Assembly: GCA_948567375.1 (NCBI GenBank)
Contig: OX419755.1
Location: forward strand, 50,287,001-50,351,000
Length of the DNA: 64,000 nt
Origin: Lunularia cruciata
Taxonomy: Eukaryota > Streptophyta > Marchantiopsida > Lunulariales > Lunulariaceae
Direction of reading: 5' to 3'
Shown here: piece by piece, positions 10,736-22,429 of the stretch
Numbering within the stretch: position 1 is the first letter of the stretch
Layout of the letters: the number at the start of each line of letters is the position of its first letter
Notes under the pieces: generated by a model
Told to the model about the DNA's origin: nothing
Database searches by the model: none
The model's input: the letters and a program-made list of their open reading frames with translations, nothing else
Made by a program: the position numbers and the translations under genes

Positions 10736-12829
10736 ATATAAAGGAGCAAATTCAATGTACAACATCTGAATTCAGTTATACTTGTCTGTACGAGTAACTT
10801 AAAAAGAAATTGTGCTTCTTAATGATCGGTTTTGGAAGGCAATTCTCATCATTTCTTTTTATTTCTTTTAAGTTGTATATAAATTTCAAAGCCAAGATTT
10901 AAGATTTTACTAAGATAAAGTGAATGCTTTTATTCACAACCCGATGATATATTCTACATCTTTTGTTTAAGTAACAAAGGAGTCCAAAATTAAATAAACT
11001 CTATTTACAAACAAGATATCATTGAAGCAAATTTAAAATTATTTTTAGAGAAGAGGAAAAAACACAAGTATATTGATTTTTGTAAATTGATATATCACAT
11101 TCAATTATTTTTAGAGAAGAAAAAAAAGACAAGTATATGAATTTCTGTAAATTAATATATCTCCTTTAAAACAAGAAGAAACATAAAAATCAATAACATT
11201 TTTATTCTACTTGAGTCATCAAATTCAATCTAAAACAGAATGAAATATTTAAATTCCATATCCTTAGAATCTCATCAAAGAGGATAAAGTTAGAGACTAC
11301 TTGTACTGAAAGTAATTCTGTACATGATGAATAAGAATTAAAAACTTGGCAAAAATAACTATTAGAATGTTATATAATGACTCCCAAAACTTTTAAGATT
11401 ATATCCTTAAATTTCAAAAGTTTACAACTCAATTTTTATGGCATGACCTCCACTCTCACATAAATCACCTAGATAGGTGAAAGAGTTCACTAGAAGGTTG
11501 GATGACCTCTCTAGCATATGGAAAGTGAGTGGTTCATCTTTTCTGACTCGGGATTGTTGTTAGTTATAAAGGAATTCACCTTTAGGTTTTGGAGAATTCC
11601 CTCTTATTTTGGGGAATTGATATTTTCACACCCATTTACAATATTTTCACATCTCTTTCCAATCATTTGCTAATCATTCACCAATTGCCAATCTCATGTC
11701 AAGTTGGTGACTTCTAAATTAGCACATGTTTAATTAATCTGTTTCTATTTCTATATATTTCCAAAATTTGGTGGTAGATTCTCAAGCATTCAACAAAAGT
11801 AGGCATCTAAAAACAAAACAAACAAACAAAAATAGGCATTGGAGCACATGGATGTTATTCAATCCTATTACAATGTCCAACTCCACTAGATGCTAAGAAG
11901 TTGAGATAATTTGCCTATGCTTATATTACATTGAATTACCTATAGGTTTGCTAAACAACTTACCTTGAGCTTTGTACATTTGATACAACTTAGGAAACTT
12001 GACATTTGGATTTCATTTGTTTGTGATGCATAATTTGAAATTAGAATGACATGCAATAACTTTTAATTCATCCTTAGCTTAATTGAGTACTAAGGAATCT
12101 TCTTCTAGCTTGAAAGTAGGAAAGAGTGCATGATATATTAACTTATGTTCATATTGGTGCACCATTCTTTGAATCATAATACTACCATATATTAGAGAAG
12201 ATTGTCATGTAGGTTATAGCATTGTTTTAACTCATATGAAGAACTGCTAAGGTTCATGTAGTAGTTGAGTCTTGAAGTCAAATCATGCAAAATTTTCTTG
12301 ATAAGGAACTTTTGATAACATGTAAAACATATATCAACTACTTAGCATAGTTTTCCATAGTATTGAAGAGGATTCAAGATTCTAGAGCAATAAAGAATTG
12401 TTGATTAAATATAATAGTCATTATCTTTCCATGAAGTCATAAATTGAATCAATTTATGATTATGATGTTGAGCTATAAATTTCTTAAATTGTTACAACTT
12501 TCCTCAGAAAACTACCAATCCATTTAGGAAGCTCATAAAAGTAGTCGTGAAAATCTATCTCTTACTTGGATAGAAAGTACATGAGAACTACATGCATCCT
12601 AGAGCTTCTTTGAGAGTTATAATAATAATATTCATTTTCTCTAACACCACTCTTTATTGATTACAAGATAAAGGAAGAGAGAGGAAGAAGTGGTAGATAT
12701 ATATTATTGGCTAGAACATTTGTTGCAAATGAGTTTTTGTTGCATTCTTTTTGGATATCAATCAATATCACGTAAAGAGTGAACTAGATATATGTCAATA
12801 ACATTGAGGAAATAACCACTATCTTTGAG
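10736..12829. other. A/T-rich spacer between A1 and A2
   Basis: About 2.1 kb with no long open frame, no recognised domain and no match to any LTR in the window. It may include the 3' LTR region of A2, which I could not find, or old intergenic DNA. A duplicated segment lies at 11037-11165. Confidence 0.5.
11037..11165. repeat. Tandem duplication of about 65 bp
   Basis: Two adjacent copies begin AATTATTTTTAGAGAAGA (11037 and 11103) and run through ACAAGTATAT and TGTAAATT.ATATATC. They differ at several sites. Confidence 0.75.
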
Positions 12830-13400
12830 GAACCATTGTGAGGAGAGGAGTCAAACATGCCATATTTCATCCTCTTGAACAACTATCACCCACCAACATA
12901 GTAGACGTTCTACCAAAAAACCCACATAAAATACATTGTAAGCCTACACAGACAATTGCCAAGCTTGGATCCATAGTGCCATGAATGTTTGGGAGGTGGC
13001 ATGTGCACAAATGTAACATGATCCTTCCAAATAGCACCATCACATCCTTCCAACATGAGAACTCCAAAAGGAAAATTATTGCAAACTTTGAAGATAGTGC
13101 AGATTGTAGTCACATTAAGTGTTGTTGGTACATTTGTGTAGATATACATAATCATCCAAATGAATTTATAGATCAAAGGTTTAAAACCTCCATCTCAAAT
13201 AGTAGCATAGTGCAAGGTGTACCAATGCTGAGCAATTGCTAAGTTCTCAAAGGCCATAAGGATCACTCTCCAAAAGGTCTTTGCACGTTGAGCACATGCA
13301 CTTACACATATGTCTAGATCATCCAAGTCCAAAACTACAATAGTATCATGAAAAATGGCTATAAGATAATTTTTATCTCATCTACAGAGTAGAAAGTAAG
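12830..13400 (-). pseudogene. A2 integrase tail with PHD-finger-like C-terminus
   Basis: Downstream of the integrase core, minus-strand frames give FSRQAFLASFFPYF, LDLDDLDICVSACAQRAKTF, MAFENLAIAQHWYTLHYA and GVLMLEGCDG. The end, at about 13000-12830, has a cysteine cluster: CHLP, then CILCG, then MLVGDSC, a stop, and NMACLTPLL. A PHD finger binds two zinc ions through C4HC3 and often reads modified histone H3 tails. Here CILC fits the first pair, G-D-S-C fits a second pair whose first Cys has become Gly, and N stands where the zinc-binding His of a W-H pair is expected; ACL fits the next Cys. The final Cys pair is not resolved. The PHD call is inference from spacing and context at the integrase C-terminus, the place where chromoviruses carry a chromodomain. 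Confidence 0.6.
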
Positions 13401-13990
13401 GAAAGAAGGATGCTAAGAAGGCCTGCCGGCTAAATTGATAGTCCATGGCAAACCAAGGTAATTAAAGATCCCAATCTCCCAAGTGGCCTCTCTGCAAACC
13501 ATACTTATTTAATGCTCTCTTCACCATTTGAACCACTCTCTCTACTAAGCCCATTGCCTCAAGATAATCTTAGGTGGTAGTTTGGTGATAAATCAAGGCC
13601 TTGTCATACAAGATCACAAACTCTCCCAAAAATTCTATACCTTGATCAGTCAAAACTACAATTGGTGAACCAAAATGACTAAGAACCTAGTCCAAGAACA
13701 AGTAAGTTGTCTCTTCATTGTACTTCTTAGAAAGTACCACCAACACCAATCCACTTGGAGAAGTGCTCTACCATAACCAAAACATATGAATGATGTCTTA
13801 CAATCAATGACAAGGGTCCAATAAAGTCCAAACTCCAATAGTAATCTAACTCCATGATAAGTAATGGGTGTGACTATGGTATGAGAGCATTAAATGATGC
13901 TCTAACTTGATCACAAACCACACATTTGGTAGAAAACTATTGTATATTGGTTTTTGTACCACACCATCAATAATAACTATGGAGTAAGCT
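13401..13990 (-). pseudogene. A2 integrase core remnant
   Basis: The minus strand reads PIVVLTDQGIEFLGEF around 13630-13680, containing the second catalytic Asp (TDQG), then EAMGLVERVVQMVKRALNKY near 13540-13480, with the catalytic Glu (GLVER), and GLQRGHLGDWDL near 13480-13450. Upstream pieces near 13990-13700 carry the HFSKWI-type block with stops. D, D and E positions are therefore recognisable, but the frame is broken. Confidence 0.7.
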
Positions 13991-14379
13991 ATATATAAAT
14001 TTTTCTCCAAAATGTCCTAGCTTCTCATGAGCATGATGTACCAACTATGGTCTTTGAGGTGGAAGTAGTACTACTTGCACTCTACTATCCTCTCATACAC
14101 AAAGAAGATGTATACTCTCTAATCTAAAACACTTGGCTAGTTGAAGGACATTATCACTCTCCTTGGCACCAATTGTGTCACCCACAACACTAGTGTAAAG
14201 ATAGTCCATCACAAAACATCATCATGAATGACTCATTGACCTGTACTAGTATCTCCATCCCTTGGATCTAAGACCTCAACAACTCCTCTTGTATGTACTA
14301 CAAGAGATACCATCAAAGCCTCAAAAATATACATAAAAATGTAGATGTATACCAACTTTGCACCATCTCCTTATCTCTC

Positions 14380-16500
14380 CGGGCCAACGTGCTCCAGTCT
14401 GATCTTGTTAGTTTGGACATGGGTTTCTACTCAACCCATTTGCATCACGGTTCACCACTCCAAGTCTATGAAAAATTCTGAAACAATATTCTTGTAAAAT
14501 TGGAGCACATCATGCAAGCTTCCTTGAAAGCTTATTGGAGTCCATCAACCACTTTAGTGGTTGATGATCAATGATGAGAGTAAAAGGGTTTCCAAATAGG
14601 TAACATTGGAAATGTGCTACTACCCACATTATTGCCAAACACTCTTTCTCATATGAATTATACTTTGCTTCCACTGAATTATTGACACAACTAGCATATG
14701 CCAATATAAACCCCTCCTCATCATCATCCTATCCGGTGAGCATTGCTCCAAGGCCCAACATACTCCGATCAGTATGAACTTAGAATAGTCAACTTTAGAT
14801 CAGTCTCCTAAGAATAGGAGCAAATGGCAACCTCTCCTTGAGCTCTACAAAAGCTCTTTATTGCTCATCTCCCCAACATTGCTCTTGTGTAAGCTTGGTT
14901 AGCCTCATCAAGGCCTTGGAAATGGCATTAAATCCTCTAACATATTTACCATAGAATTTTTCCAACCCAAGGAATACTCATACTCTGCTCACATCTATAG
15001 GCCAAGGAAAAATTGCAATAGCATCCACCTTGGTATGCTAAACACCAAGCCCATCAAGGTAGATATTGCAACCCAACTACTTAACTTGCTCTATGAGCCG
15101 GCCTGTCTCTCACTCAGGATGAACCTCTGATGGTTGTTGTGGTATTGCACCATGGACTAAGAAGGCAAAGAACCCCAACTCTATCATACTCCGCCAAGGC
15201 TAACACTCCAAGACTCAAGTTATTGCTCACTAGAGAACTCAATGATAGAAAGATAGTTGCAAATGAAAGATGATGAGTACCTCCTCACCCCTAGTTTATA
15301 TACTTGTGAAATAGTTATGTACCAAAGTTACTAATTATTGGAGTAACTCAAGTTACTAGGCTAAAAGTCAAATAAAGTCAAAAAAGTAAAGAAATCCATG
15401 CTCATGGGAATATTCTCCCAAGCATGTGGTCTTATCTTGACCCAACCACTAAGTCAAGGATTCCTTCACATGGGCTATCCTTAACCTATGAAAGAATTTG
15501 AAACAAAAAGGCTTGTGGGTCCAAGAGATCTAAACTCTTTCCTCAAAGCCAAACACCTAAGAATAATTCCAAGTCAACACACTAAAATCCAAAATAATGG
15601 TGTTCATCTTTTCTACTTCCTCTAAAGTAAGGTCCCCTCTATCTTAGCTATGACTAACTTTAGCTAATCATGACTAATCTAGAACCATCCTTCATCTCTA
15701 TATGAATACTATCTCTTAACTACTTTTAATACCAAGCTAAATATCACAATAACACACATATGCACAAATGGATGTTTATAGCTCATGGAAGAATATTCAC
15801 TTCCCAAGATGTAATTTGAGTCCATGAGATCTCAATCTCTGAAACACCTCCAACAAATGTCTCTCATACTCCTCCATAATAGTGATATATACTAAAATGT
15901 TCTCAATATATGACCAAGAAAAATCTAATCCTACTAAGATCTTATCCATGACCCTTTGAAACTTGGCATGGGTGTTCTTTAACCCAAATGGTAAGTACCT
16001 CCCCTAATACAATACATCCTCACCTTGAGGATCAATAGCCCAAAATTCTATCTTGGACTTGTTGTCCTTCCTAATTCGCAACTAATGATATCTTATTCAA
16101 AGATCCAAAGTATTGAAGACCTTAGCATGCCCAATTACATCAAAGATTTCCTCAAATGTAGGCAAAGTATACCAATTAGCCCTAGTCTATCAATTGATAG
16201 GATGGTAATCTCTACACATCTACTTATCAATGTTACCATCTGTATCCTTCTTTGCAAGCATCATTGTAGTTGAAGTATATTCTCCATGTGAAATCTCTAC
16301 CAAATTAACCTCAAAAAGGTTTCTACTTTGGCTTTGAATCAATGCTTTCTCCATATCACTATATTAGTAGAGAAGTCAAAAAATTGGTGTATCACCAGTC
16401 AGTTCAATCCTAATACTAAGTCATTTTATAGCACCCAAATCCTTCATAATGAATGCAAAACAACTCTTATAGATCCTCAAGAACCTCTAAACATTCCATC
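14380..16500 (-). pseudogene. A2 reverse transcriptase and RNase H remnant
   Basis: RNase H appears at 14704-14510 (MAYASCVNNSVEAKYNSYEK, ECLAIMWVVAHF, IIDHQPLKWLM). The polymerase active site near 15905 reads SYIENILVY: both catalytic Asp of Y-x-D-D have changed (D to E and D to N). The N-terminal start near 16470-16330 matches the A1 block KDLGAIK-like and DTPIF-like. A family D LTR splits the domain at 15092-15780; polymerase sequence resumes on both sides of its GCTC duplication. Confidence 0.75.
15092..15780 (-). mobile_element. Solo LTR of family D inside A2
   Basis: The 689-bp sequence matches D1 and D2 LTRs throughout, from ATGAGCCGGCCTGTCTCTCA to the terminal GTTTATA. No internal region follows, so it is a solo LTR left by recombination. 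GCTC stands on both sides (15088-15091 and 15781-15784), read as a 4-bp target duplication. Outer ends are TA..TA where other family copies have TG..CA. Confidence 0.88.
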
Positions 16501-16974
16501 TTTTCACTCTTGTAAGCTTGGGTCTAGTGTATGGCTCTAAAGTATCCTCTATAATGGATATAAGAGTTGAAGACATATTGATTGGCTACTACACTAGGCC
16601 CTTGGGAGCCATAATCTCATGCTCCCAATCACTAGAGTCTCCAATCTCATAGAAAAAACTCCCTCTACTTGGGCTGCATGCTCCACATGTCCTTTAGTTG
16701 TATCCAAAGTAGACCAAGGTATAGCCCAAGTGGACCATACCCACCTGGATGAGTCCTAAGTGGACCACTCTCACTAATATCCATTGGTTGTGTCCCAATA
16801 ATACCATGTCCACTTGGTCCGTTACCCCTAACATGTGCTTGAATTGTCTTGATAAACATAGAGCTCACACATGTCAGAGTGGTGATGCTTATCAAGCACA
16901 TCCTATGTTACTCCACCAATCCACGGCTCACAATTTAGGTCAGATAGGTTATGTCCATAGCCTAACCTAATACT

Positions 16975-17905
16975 TGATGCTTGGATGCCTCTAACATTGC
17001 TAAAATGGCAATTATACCGATAGGGAAATCCATTACCCGCTCTCTCTCATTGACGTTGGGCTTCACCAATGGTTGTAACTATGAGTCCCAAACAAGTCCA
17101 ATACCTTTTTCTCAAAAAGCATGTGAGCTTGGGAAACTCATGAGTGTGTAAAGTAGCACTAGGCTGCACAACAAGGTTCACTATTGCCACAAGTGACCTA
17201 TCAACCGCCAACCCAATTTGAGACTAGCAACTAACATCCAAAATATCATTGATAGTAAGGTAGGCTAGCCACTAAATCCCATCATAGGTATATTATGAAA
17301 CCTCTCAAGATAAGAAGTTTGCTCACCAAAGACAAAGACAATGAGCCTATGATCCAACTTTGGCTACATCTAAGAACATGAAAGGTCCCATATAAGAATG
17401 GGCCTTATGTGTACTCACTACTACTTGTGTGCAATAACCACCCATCAAAAGGACATTTTCCAAAATGTAGGCTGAAGAAACAAACTAGTGAACCTAGAGA
17501 TGTATTATATGTAATATCTCCCAAAACATACCAAAATGGAGATCTTGTAGACCCTAACCTCAACCAACATAGGTATATCCTTGACATGGCCATCTAAAAA
17601 TTGGACCATGTCTTTCCAAGTCTTGCAATCCCAACAAGGAATATGTGTTGATAGGATCTTTTGGTAACCCTTGATTGCTTCTATTGGTAATAACTTAAGA
17701 TACTTATTGGCCAAGTGTGACACATGCTGTAGAGAGACTTGCCTAGTAATCACATCTCTTTCTACATACAAGTACCTCTAAAACCATATACTTTCTTATA
17801 GTATTGCAACTAATCCAATATTGCCACCAAACAACTCTAATAGGCATACTCCATCTATTGGATATAGCCAAGCAATAGGTATGGTATCCAAAGATGAAAA
17901 ATTAT
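16975..17905 (-). pseudogene. A2 cytosine-5 DNA methyltransferase domain, degenerate
   Basis: Motif I reads LLELFGGNIGLVAIL at about 17796-17840, followed by RYLYVERDVITRQVSLQHV and LLPIEAIKGYQK. Motif IV is WPCQG at 17578-17592, keeping the catalytic Cys and the following Gln. Motif VI is YILENV, with ENV at 17452-17460. A motif VIII-like block reads DVAKVGS, stop, AHCLCLW near 17320-17370. The C-terminal block has LMSFPSSHAF and NERERVMDF near 17023-17050. Spacing matches A1 motif for motif. Frameshifts and stops disable it. The position between protease and reverse transcriptase is the same in both copies, so the domain was part of the family. Which DNMT subfamily it came from cannot be told by eye. 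Confidence 0.82.
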
Positions 17906-18560
17906 TAGACTCCAAAGACTCATCCTCACATTGGTCTATTGGTGATACAAAGGCTTCACTCCAAGCCTGTTGCACCAATTGATCTCCATGTTATAGCATT
18001 ATCTCCTCACAATTCCACAATGAAACATCAAAAGTGGATAAAACAATCTCACTTGTACTCCTAATCCAAGTGGTCTCCTATGGTAATGGGGTATCCTTTG
18101 CATATGCATTCCCCACCAATAAGTCACCGAGCCAAGTAACTAAACCACTTAAAGTTGAAATTGATACCATGATCCCTAACTATAGTGAGCCAAGACTACC
18201 ACTACTAAAGTGCATCAATAGGCAACATATACATCCGTCACTTGGTCTATAAGAAGTTATACCTCCTAGTAGTTAGTTTTGAAACCCATGGGGTATAACA
18301 TTACTCTACCAATTAGCACATCATATGACTTTGCTATTGTTGCAATAGCCTGAGCTCTAACCACAAAGCTATCAATCAAATGACCAAGCTAAATCTCAAC
18401 GATGAGCTCTTCATAGATGATACAATATATGAAACCATCCCATAGAGATATGTACTACACTTCTTCATATAAGTCTTTTGTAGCCCAAGATTGACAATTG
18501 TAGCCTTCTCCAATATAAGAAGCTATGCACCAAAGTCTAATAAGACCTATTTGTGATGTA
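17906..18560 (-). pseudogene. A2 protease and linker
   Basis: The protease site reads VLLDFGA, stop, LLILEKATIV at about 18480-18530, again D-F-G. An open frame at 17978-17796 contains the C-terminal linker and runs directly into DNMT motif I. Numerous stops elsewhere. Confidence 0.6.
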
Positions 18561-20336
18561 TATACCTTCCTTAAAGGTCCCACCAAACAAAAATCCCACT
18601 TTGGTTGTTTGATAAGACAACTTCAAGTGTAAATAGAGCTTGCTCAAATGCAAGTCTAGTTGGTAACTCCTCCAACCTAGTTATTCTTCTTTGCCCTAAA
18701 ATCACTAGTAGTTGAATGGATCCCATGCTCCTCAATCAAATTAGATCTACCATCAACTACCTTGACTCTAAAAGCAAGAACCATATCATTCCTACTCTCA
18801 AAAAGTGTGGTAGTCAACCAAAACATTGGAGTTGGGTCAACTCCCAATGTAAACATGTCATTAGTTGAAAACAAAAGGAGGCATATAATCAACTAAGATT
18901 GCCCCGACATTGTGCAAGAATAATCTATGTAGTAGCAAGTGTTTGACTAGTATCTAGTCCATCATGTATTTCATCACCACCTACTACAATTGCACTAGAA
19001 CATCTAAGAGCCATGGATATCATCTATAGAGCCCCAGAGAGTGTGAAAGACTAAGGAAGTATGACCTATCCACCAGCCTCTCCTCTCTATAGTTTCAACT
19101 CCATTGATGCTCCTCTAGGCTCTAGAGCACCTATTGCATTCCTATTACTATGGTAGATGCATCTACCTATACTACTCTACACATAAATTCCATGACATCT
19201 CTATGAACAACATAAGCAATAGAAGCCTTAGCACTTGAATTTGATCTCCTTTGAGTTATGGCCATGCTAGCTAAACTTTGTTCCAACTGCTTAATCTGAA
19301 TAGTCATGGTTGTATCAAGAGCAATGACAAGTATTGCTCCTACCATGTGTAGGTCCTTTACTACCTACCATAGTAGACCTACCACTCTGAGTGGAGGTCA
19401 AAACATTAGTCATTGGTGTAACTAAACTTGTGGCAATGTTCACATTATCTATGTGTTAGCTATGATGCACTTGAGATATCATATCCATTGCCCTCTATGA
19501 TGTGCTCTCTTATGGTGAGGTCCACTACAAATCCAACAAGCAACACCACCATTTATTGGCTACTATTGACCCAAAAATGAAGGAAAAGGTCTAGTTGCAC
19601 TAGGCCCTTCACTTGCTCCATAAGATATGGGCTATCCACTTTGAACTCAAAAGCCAACCTGGTGTGGTGCACTCTATTACACCTAAGAAGAAATAACAAC
19701 TATGGATGTGATCTCCATATTAAGTCCAGATGTCATCACTCTCTCCTCCACCATATTGACCTCAATGCGCTCAGCCAAACTAAAGACCACCTCCAAAATA
19801 GGTGAAGTACCTTATAACAACATGGCATCATGCACTCTACATCACAACTCCTTGTCTAGGATCCCATACCAAAATTAGACTATTTAAGCCTCAATAACTC
19901 TTGGAGTGAAATTGATCAACCATCTCATGTGAGTGTATGCATTGCATGGGCTCTCTCTAGTCTTCTACAAGAACTTCTACAAGCTCTTTAGCTTGTCAAT
20001 CCGCACTCCTTGGTATATTTACCTCAAGCACTAGAAGAACTCCACCATAGGATTAAATCCCGATACTACACTCCTTCCTATAATAGTACCTCCACTCATA
20101 GTAGCCATCTTTAACTAGTGCATCTCCATTGGATACACCAATGCTACTAAAGCTAGAACTTGTAGGTAATGCCAATCTGCACTAGAAACCAAGCTTGAAG
20201 TGATAGAGATGTTGTTTGGAGACCAATATTGTCTCCATAGCTCAATCTCTTCTAAGTGAACTTTCCTAAACTCATATTGGTCATCCATTGGTGGACCTTC
20301 CAAGTGTTGGAACAACTCCTTCCATGCCATGAAGGG
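18561..20336 (-). pseudogene. A2 gag with zinc knuckles, N-terminus cut
   Basis: The clearest piece is 20330-20115 (EGPPMDDQYEFRKVHLEE and ELWRQYWSPNN), matching A1 at 9001-8741. Zinc knuckles lie near 19545-19400: CWICSGPHHKRAH (last Cys now His) and CEHCHKF. The tail toward the protease is broken. Gag is truncated at 20336 by the B insertion. Confidence 0.65.
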
Positions 20337-20839
20337 TGTAAAAGACCAAAGAGAGAAATAGGAGATGGAAGATCAAAGTGAAAGATCACATTAGGACTCT
20401 TGAATGAGGGAAAATCCAAATGCCTAACATGAGCTTGGGCTTTGGTATCTATAAGAAGCATACAAGGCTCTTAAAAAGCTTCTCAAGAAGTTTTCTAAGA
20501 GCCGTCTTCTTAGATTGCAAGCTAAGCTAATTAGAAAGCTTCTTGAGAACTTCCTTCTAGAAGCCACCTACTTGGCATGCAAGCTAAGCTAGTTGGGAAA
20601 CTTCCCAAGAAGTTTCTTTCTAGAAGTCACCTACTTGGCGTGCAAGCTAAGCTAGCCAAGAAGCTTCCCAAGAAGCTTCCACCTAAAATTTACCACTTGC
20701 CATACATATTACCTGATGCTTAGAAAGTACAAGAAGCTTCCTAAATGTTTCTAGAATATTTTCATAATTCTTGGGTAATTTGGCCTATTTGCTACTTTTT
20801 TGTCTTGATTGACTTGTTTATAAAATCCATAGTGTTACA
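20337..20839 (-). repeat. 3' LTR of element B
   Basis: Begins TGTAAAAGACC where A2 gag similarity ends and finishes AGTGTTACA, giving TG..CA ends. On the coding strand the bases just before it (complement of 20840-20856) are purine-rich, AATGGGAGAATA, a plausible polypurine tract. No partner LTR is in the window, so the edges rest on termini and context. Confidence 0.7.
20455..20690. repeat. Tandem repeats inside the B LTR
   Basis: About three 65-70 bp units share TGCAAGCTAAGCTA, an AGAAGCTTC-like block and CTTCTAGAAGCCACCTACTTG. The units contain AAGCTTC-type inverted motifs and could fold. Confidence 0.7.
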
Positions 20840-20856
20840 TATTCTCCCATTGCTAG
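20840..20856 (-). other. Polypurine tract candidate of B
   Basis: The complement reads CAATGGGAGAATA directly before the 3' LTR, the expected place for plus-strand priming. Confidence 0.5.
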
Positions 20857-22330
20857 TTAGTGATGTCTTTGTTACCATGGAAGCTTCAAACTCCTTGATG
20901 GCCATTTTTGTATTGTGGAGATGAGAAAGAGGCTCCCAAGTGGCATCATGAAGGGGATATCTTTTCCAAAAGACTTTGTACTTAGTATGTTATTGGTGGC
21001 CACATTGAATGTGGTGACATGCAAAGATACAATCAGCTTCATACTTCTCATGGTCGTTTAGGGTTGAGAGGAGGAGGGGGTTGGAAATAAGTGGAAAAGG
21101 AAGATGGATTAGAAACAAAGAGTTTCAACTTGGAAACATGAAAGATAGGGTAGATTTGCAAATGACAATGCAAAGCAAGGCAATAAGTAACAAGAGGAAG
21201 ATTTAGGTGACATCAAATTTACAAACTTGGGTACCAAGTAGGAGGGGTAGGTTATTTGAAAAAAGTGCCTTATTACCAAGTTGAACAGTGAGATCATGAT
21301 GATGTTGATCTGCATATTGTTTTTGATGATTTCAAAAGCAAGGAGATGAGATTTGGCTTGTTGTAGGGATTAGGATATTGTGGTCAAGAAGGTGGAAGTA
21401 TGAGGACCTTAAGATAGAGGAGGAGAAAGAAGGGAATCTAAAACAAGTGGATCTTGGGCCAAAATAAGGAAGAAGAATCAAGTGCTTGCCTGCTTTGAGT
21501 TATTGTAGGTAAACTCAGTAGTAACAAGGCATTCATCCTAGTTGATATAGTGAACATTGACAAAGGTATGAAGCATATTTTGCAGATTTGGTTTGCCTAT
21601 CAAGTTGAGGATGATAGGCCATGGACAAAGAAAGCTTAGTGCCAAGTAGCTTGAAGATTGCTTGTCAAAATTTATCTATGAATCAAGGATCATGGTTGGA
21701 AATGAGTATACAAGGCATCCCATGATGCTTGAAGACATTGTTAAACTAGACTTGGGCCAATGTTGGAGTATCCATTGTATCAAAGGTTGGAGCCAAATGG
21801 ATTTTCTCACTAAGCTTACCAACAAAGACTACAATTGTTGTATGACCTTGCTTTGTCTTTGGTAAGGATGTCATGAGATCTAAGCTCACATGTTTCCATC
21901 AATCAGATGGGATGAGAAGTAGTTGTAAGAATCCACTTAGCTTCTAGTTACTAGCCTTGTAGGTAGCTCTCATAAGATCAAAAAAACTCTCAAACCTCTT
22001 GTGCTATGTTAAGCCAACACCATAGGCATTCCTGGGTACCCAAAGTCTTTTCCACACCCATGTGACCAGCAATTGGTAAGTCATGGGGTTCTTGAAGGTG
22101 CACAAGTTGTAGATCACCTTTGACTAGAACACAGATCTTGTTCTTACAAAATAGAAGGCCTTCCTTGAAGGAGAAGGTGTTTTATTTCTTTTCATGTGTT
22201 GCAAGATGACCTTGTACTATATGAAAGAAGGAGTCTTGTTGTAAAGTGGTCCTAAACTTAATTTGGACTTTTGAGTCAATTGACATTATCATAATTGCCC
22301 ATGCATGAGAGGTGATGAGAGGTTTAGGAA
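20857..22330 (-). pseudogene. B integrase with C-terminal chromodomain
   Basis: The last part (about 20990-20870) reads VFWKRYPLHDATWEP, LSHLHNTKMAIKEFE: a chromodomain, the module that guides chromovirus integrase to modified histones. Its first strand is out of frame or lost. Upstream, near 21600-21540, AYHPQLDRQTKSAKY is a diverged form of the integrase block around the catalytic Glu. Other integrase pieces up to about 22330 are broken by stops. The chromodomain places B among chromoviruses. Confidence 0.7.
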
Positions 22331-22429
22331 GAGTCTTCAAATCAAATCAAATCATCATGATAGGCCATCAAGGATGACATGGAACCTACCAAGTTTATAC
22401 TCAAGTTTGATGTCCAACAACTGTAGTTG

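Larger units (their letters stand above)
12830..20336 (-). mobile_element. Family A copy A2: degenerate Ty3/gypsy element with DNMT and PHD-like domains
   Basis: Same order and orientation as A1: gag near 20336, zinc knuckles near 19545-19400, protease near 18520, DNMT at 17905-16975, reverse transcriptase and RNase H at 16500-14380, integrase at 13990-13400, and an integrase tail ending in a PHD-like cluster near 12830. The right side is cut within gag by the LTR of element B at 20337. A family D LTR interrupts the reverse transcriptase at 15092-15780. I found no LTR of its own at either end. Stops are frequent, so it is as decayed as A1. Confidence 0.8.

Noticed and set aside
10736-12829. 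A host gene in the A/T-rich spacer
   Set aside because: Only very short frames, no conserved motif and no splice-supported exon chain were found.
12867-13067. A2 Cys-rich frame as a separate host zinc-finger gene
   Set aside because: It continues the integrase tail without a start of its own and follows the same strand and order as the element.
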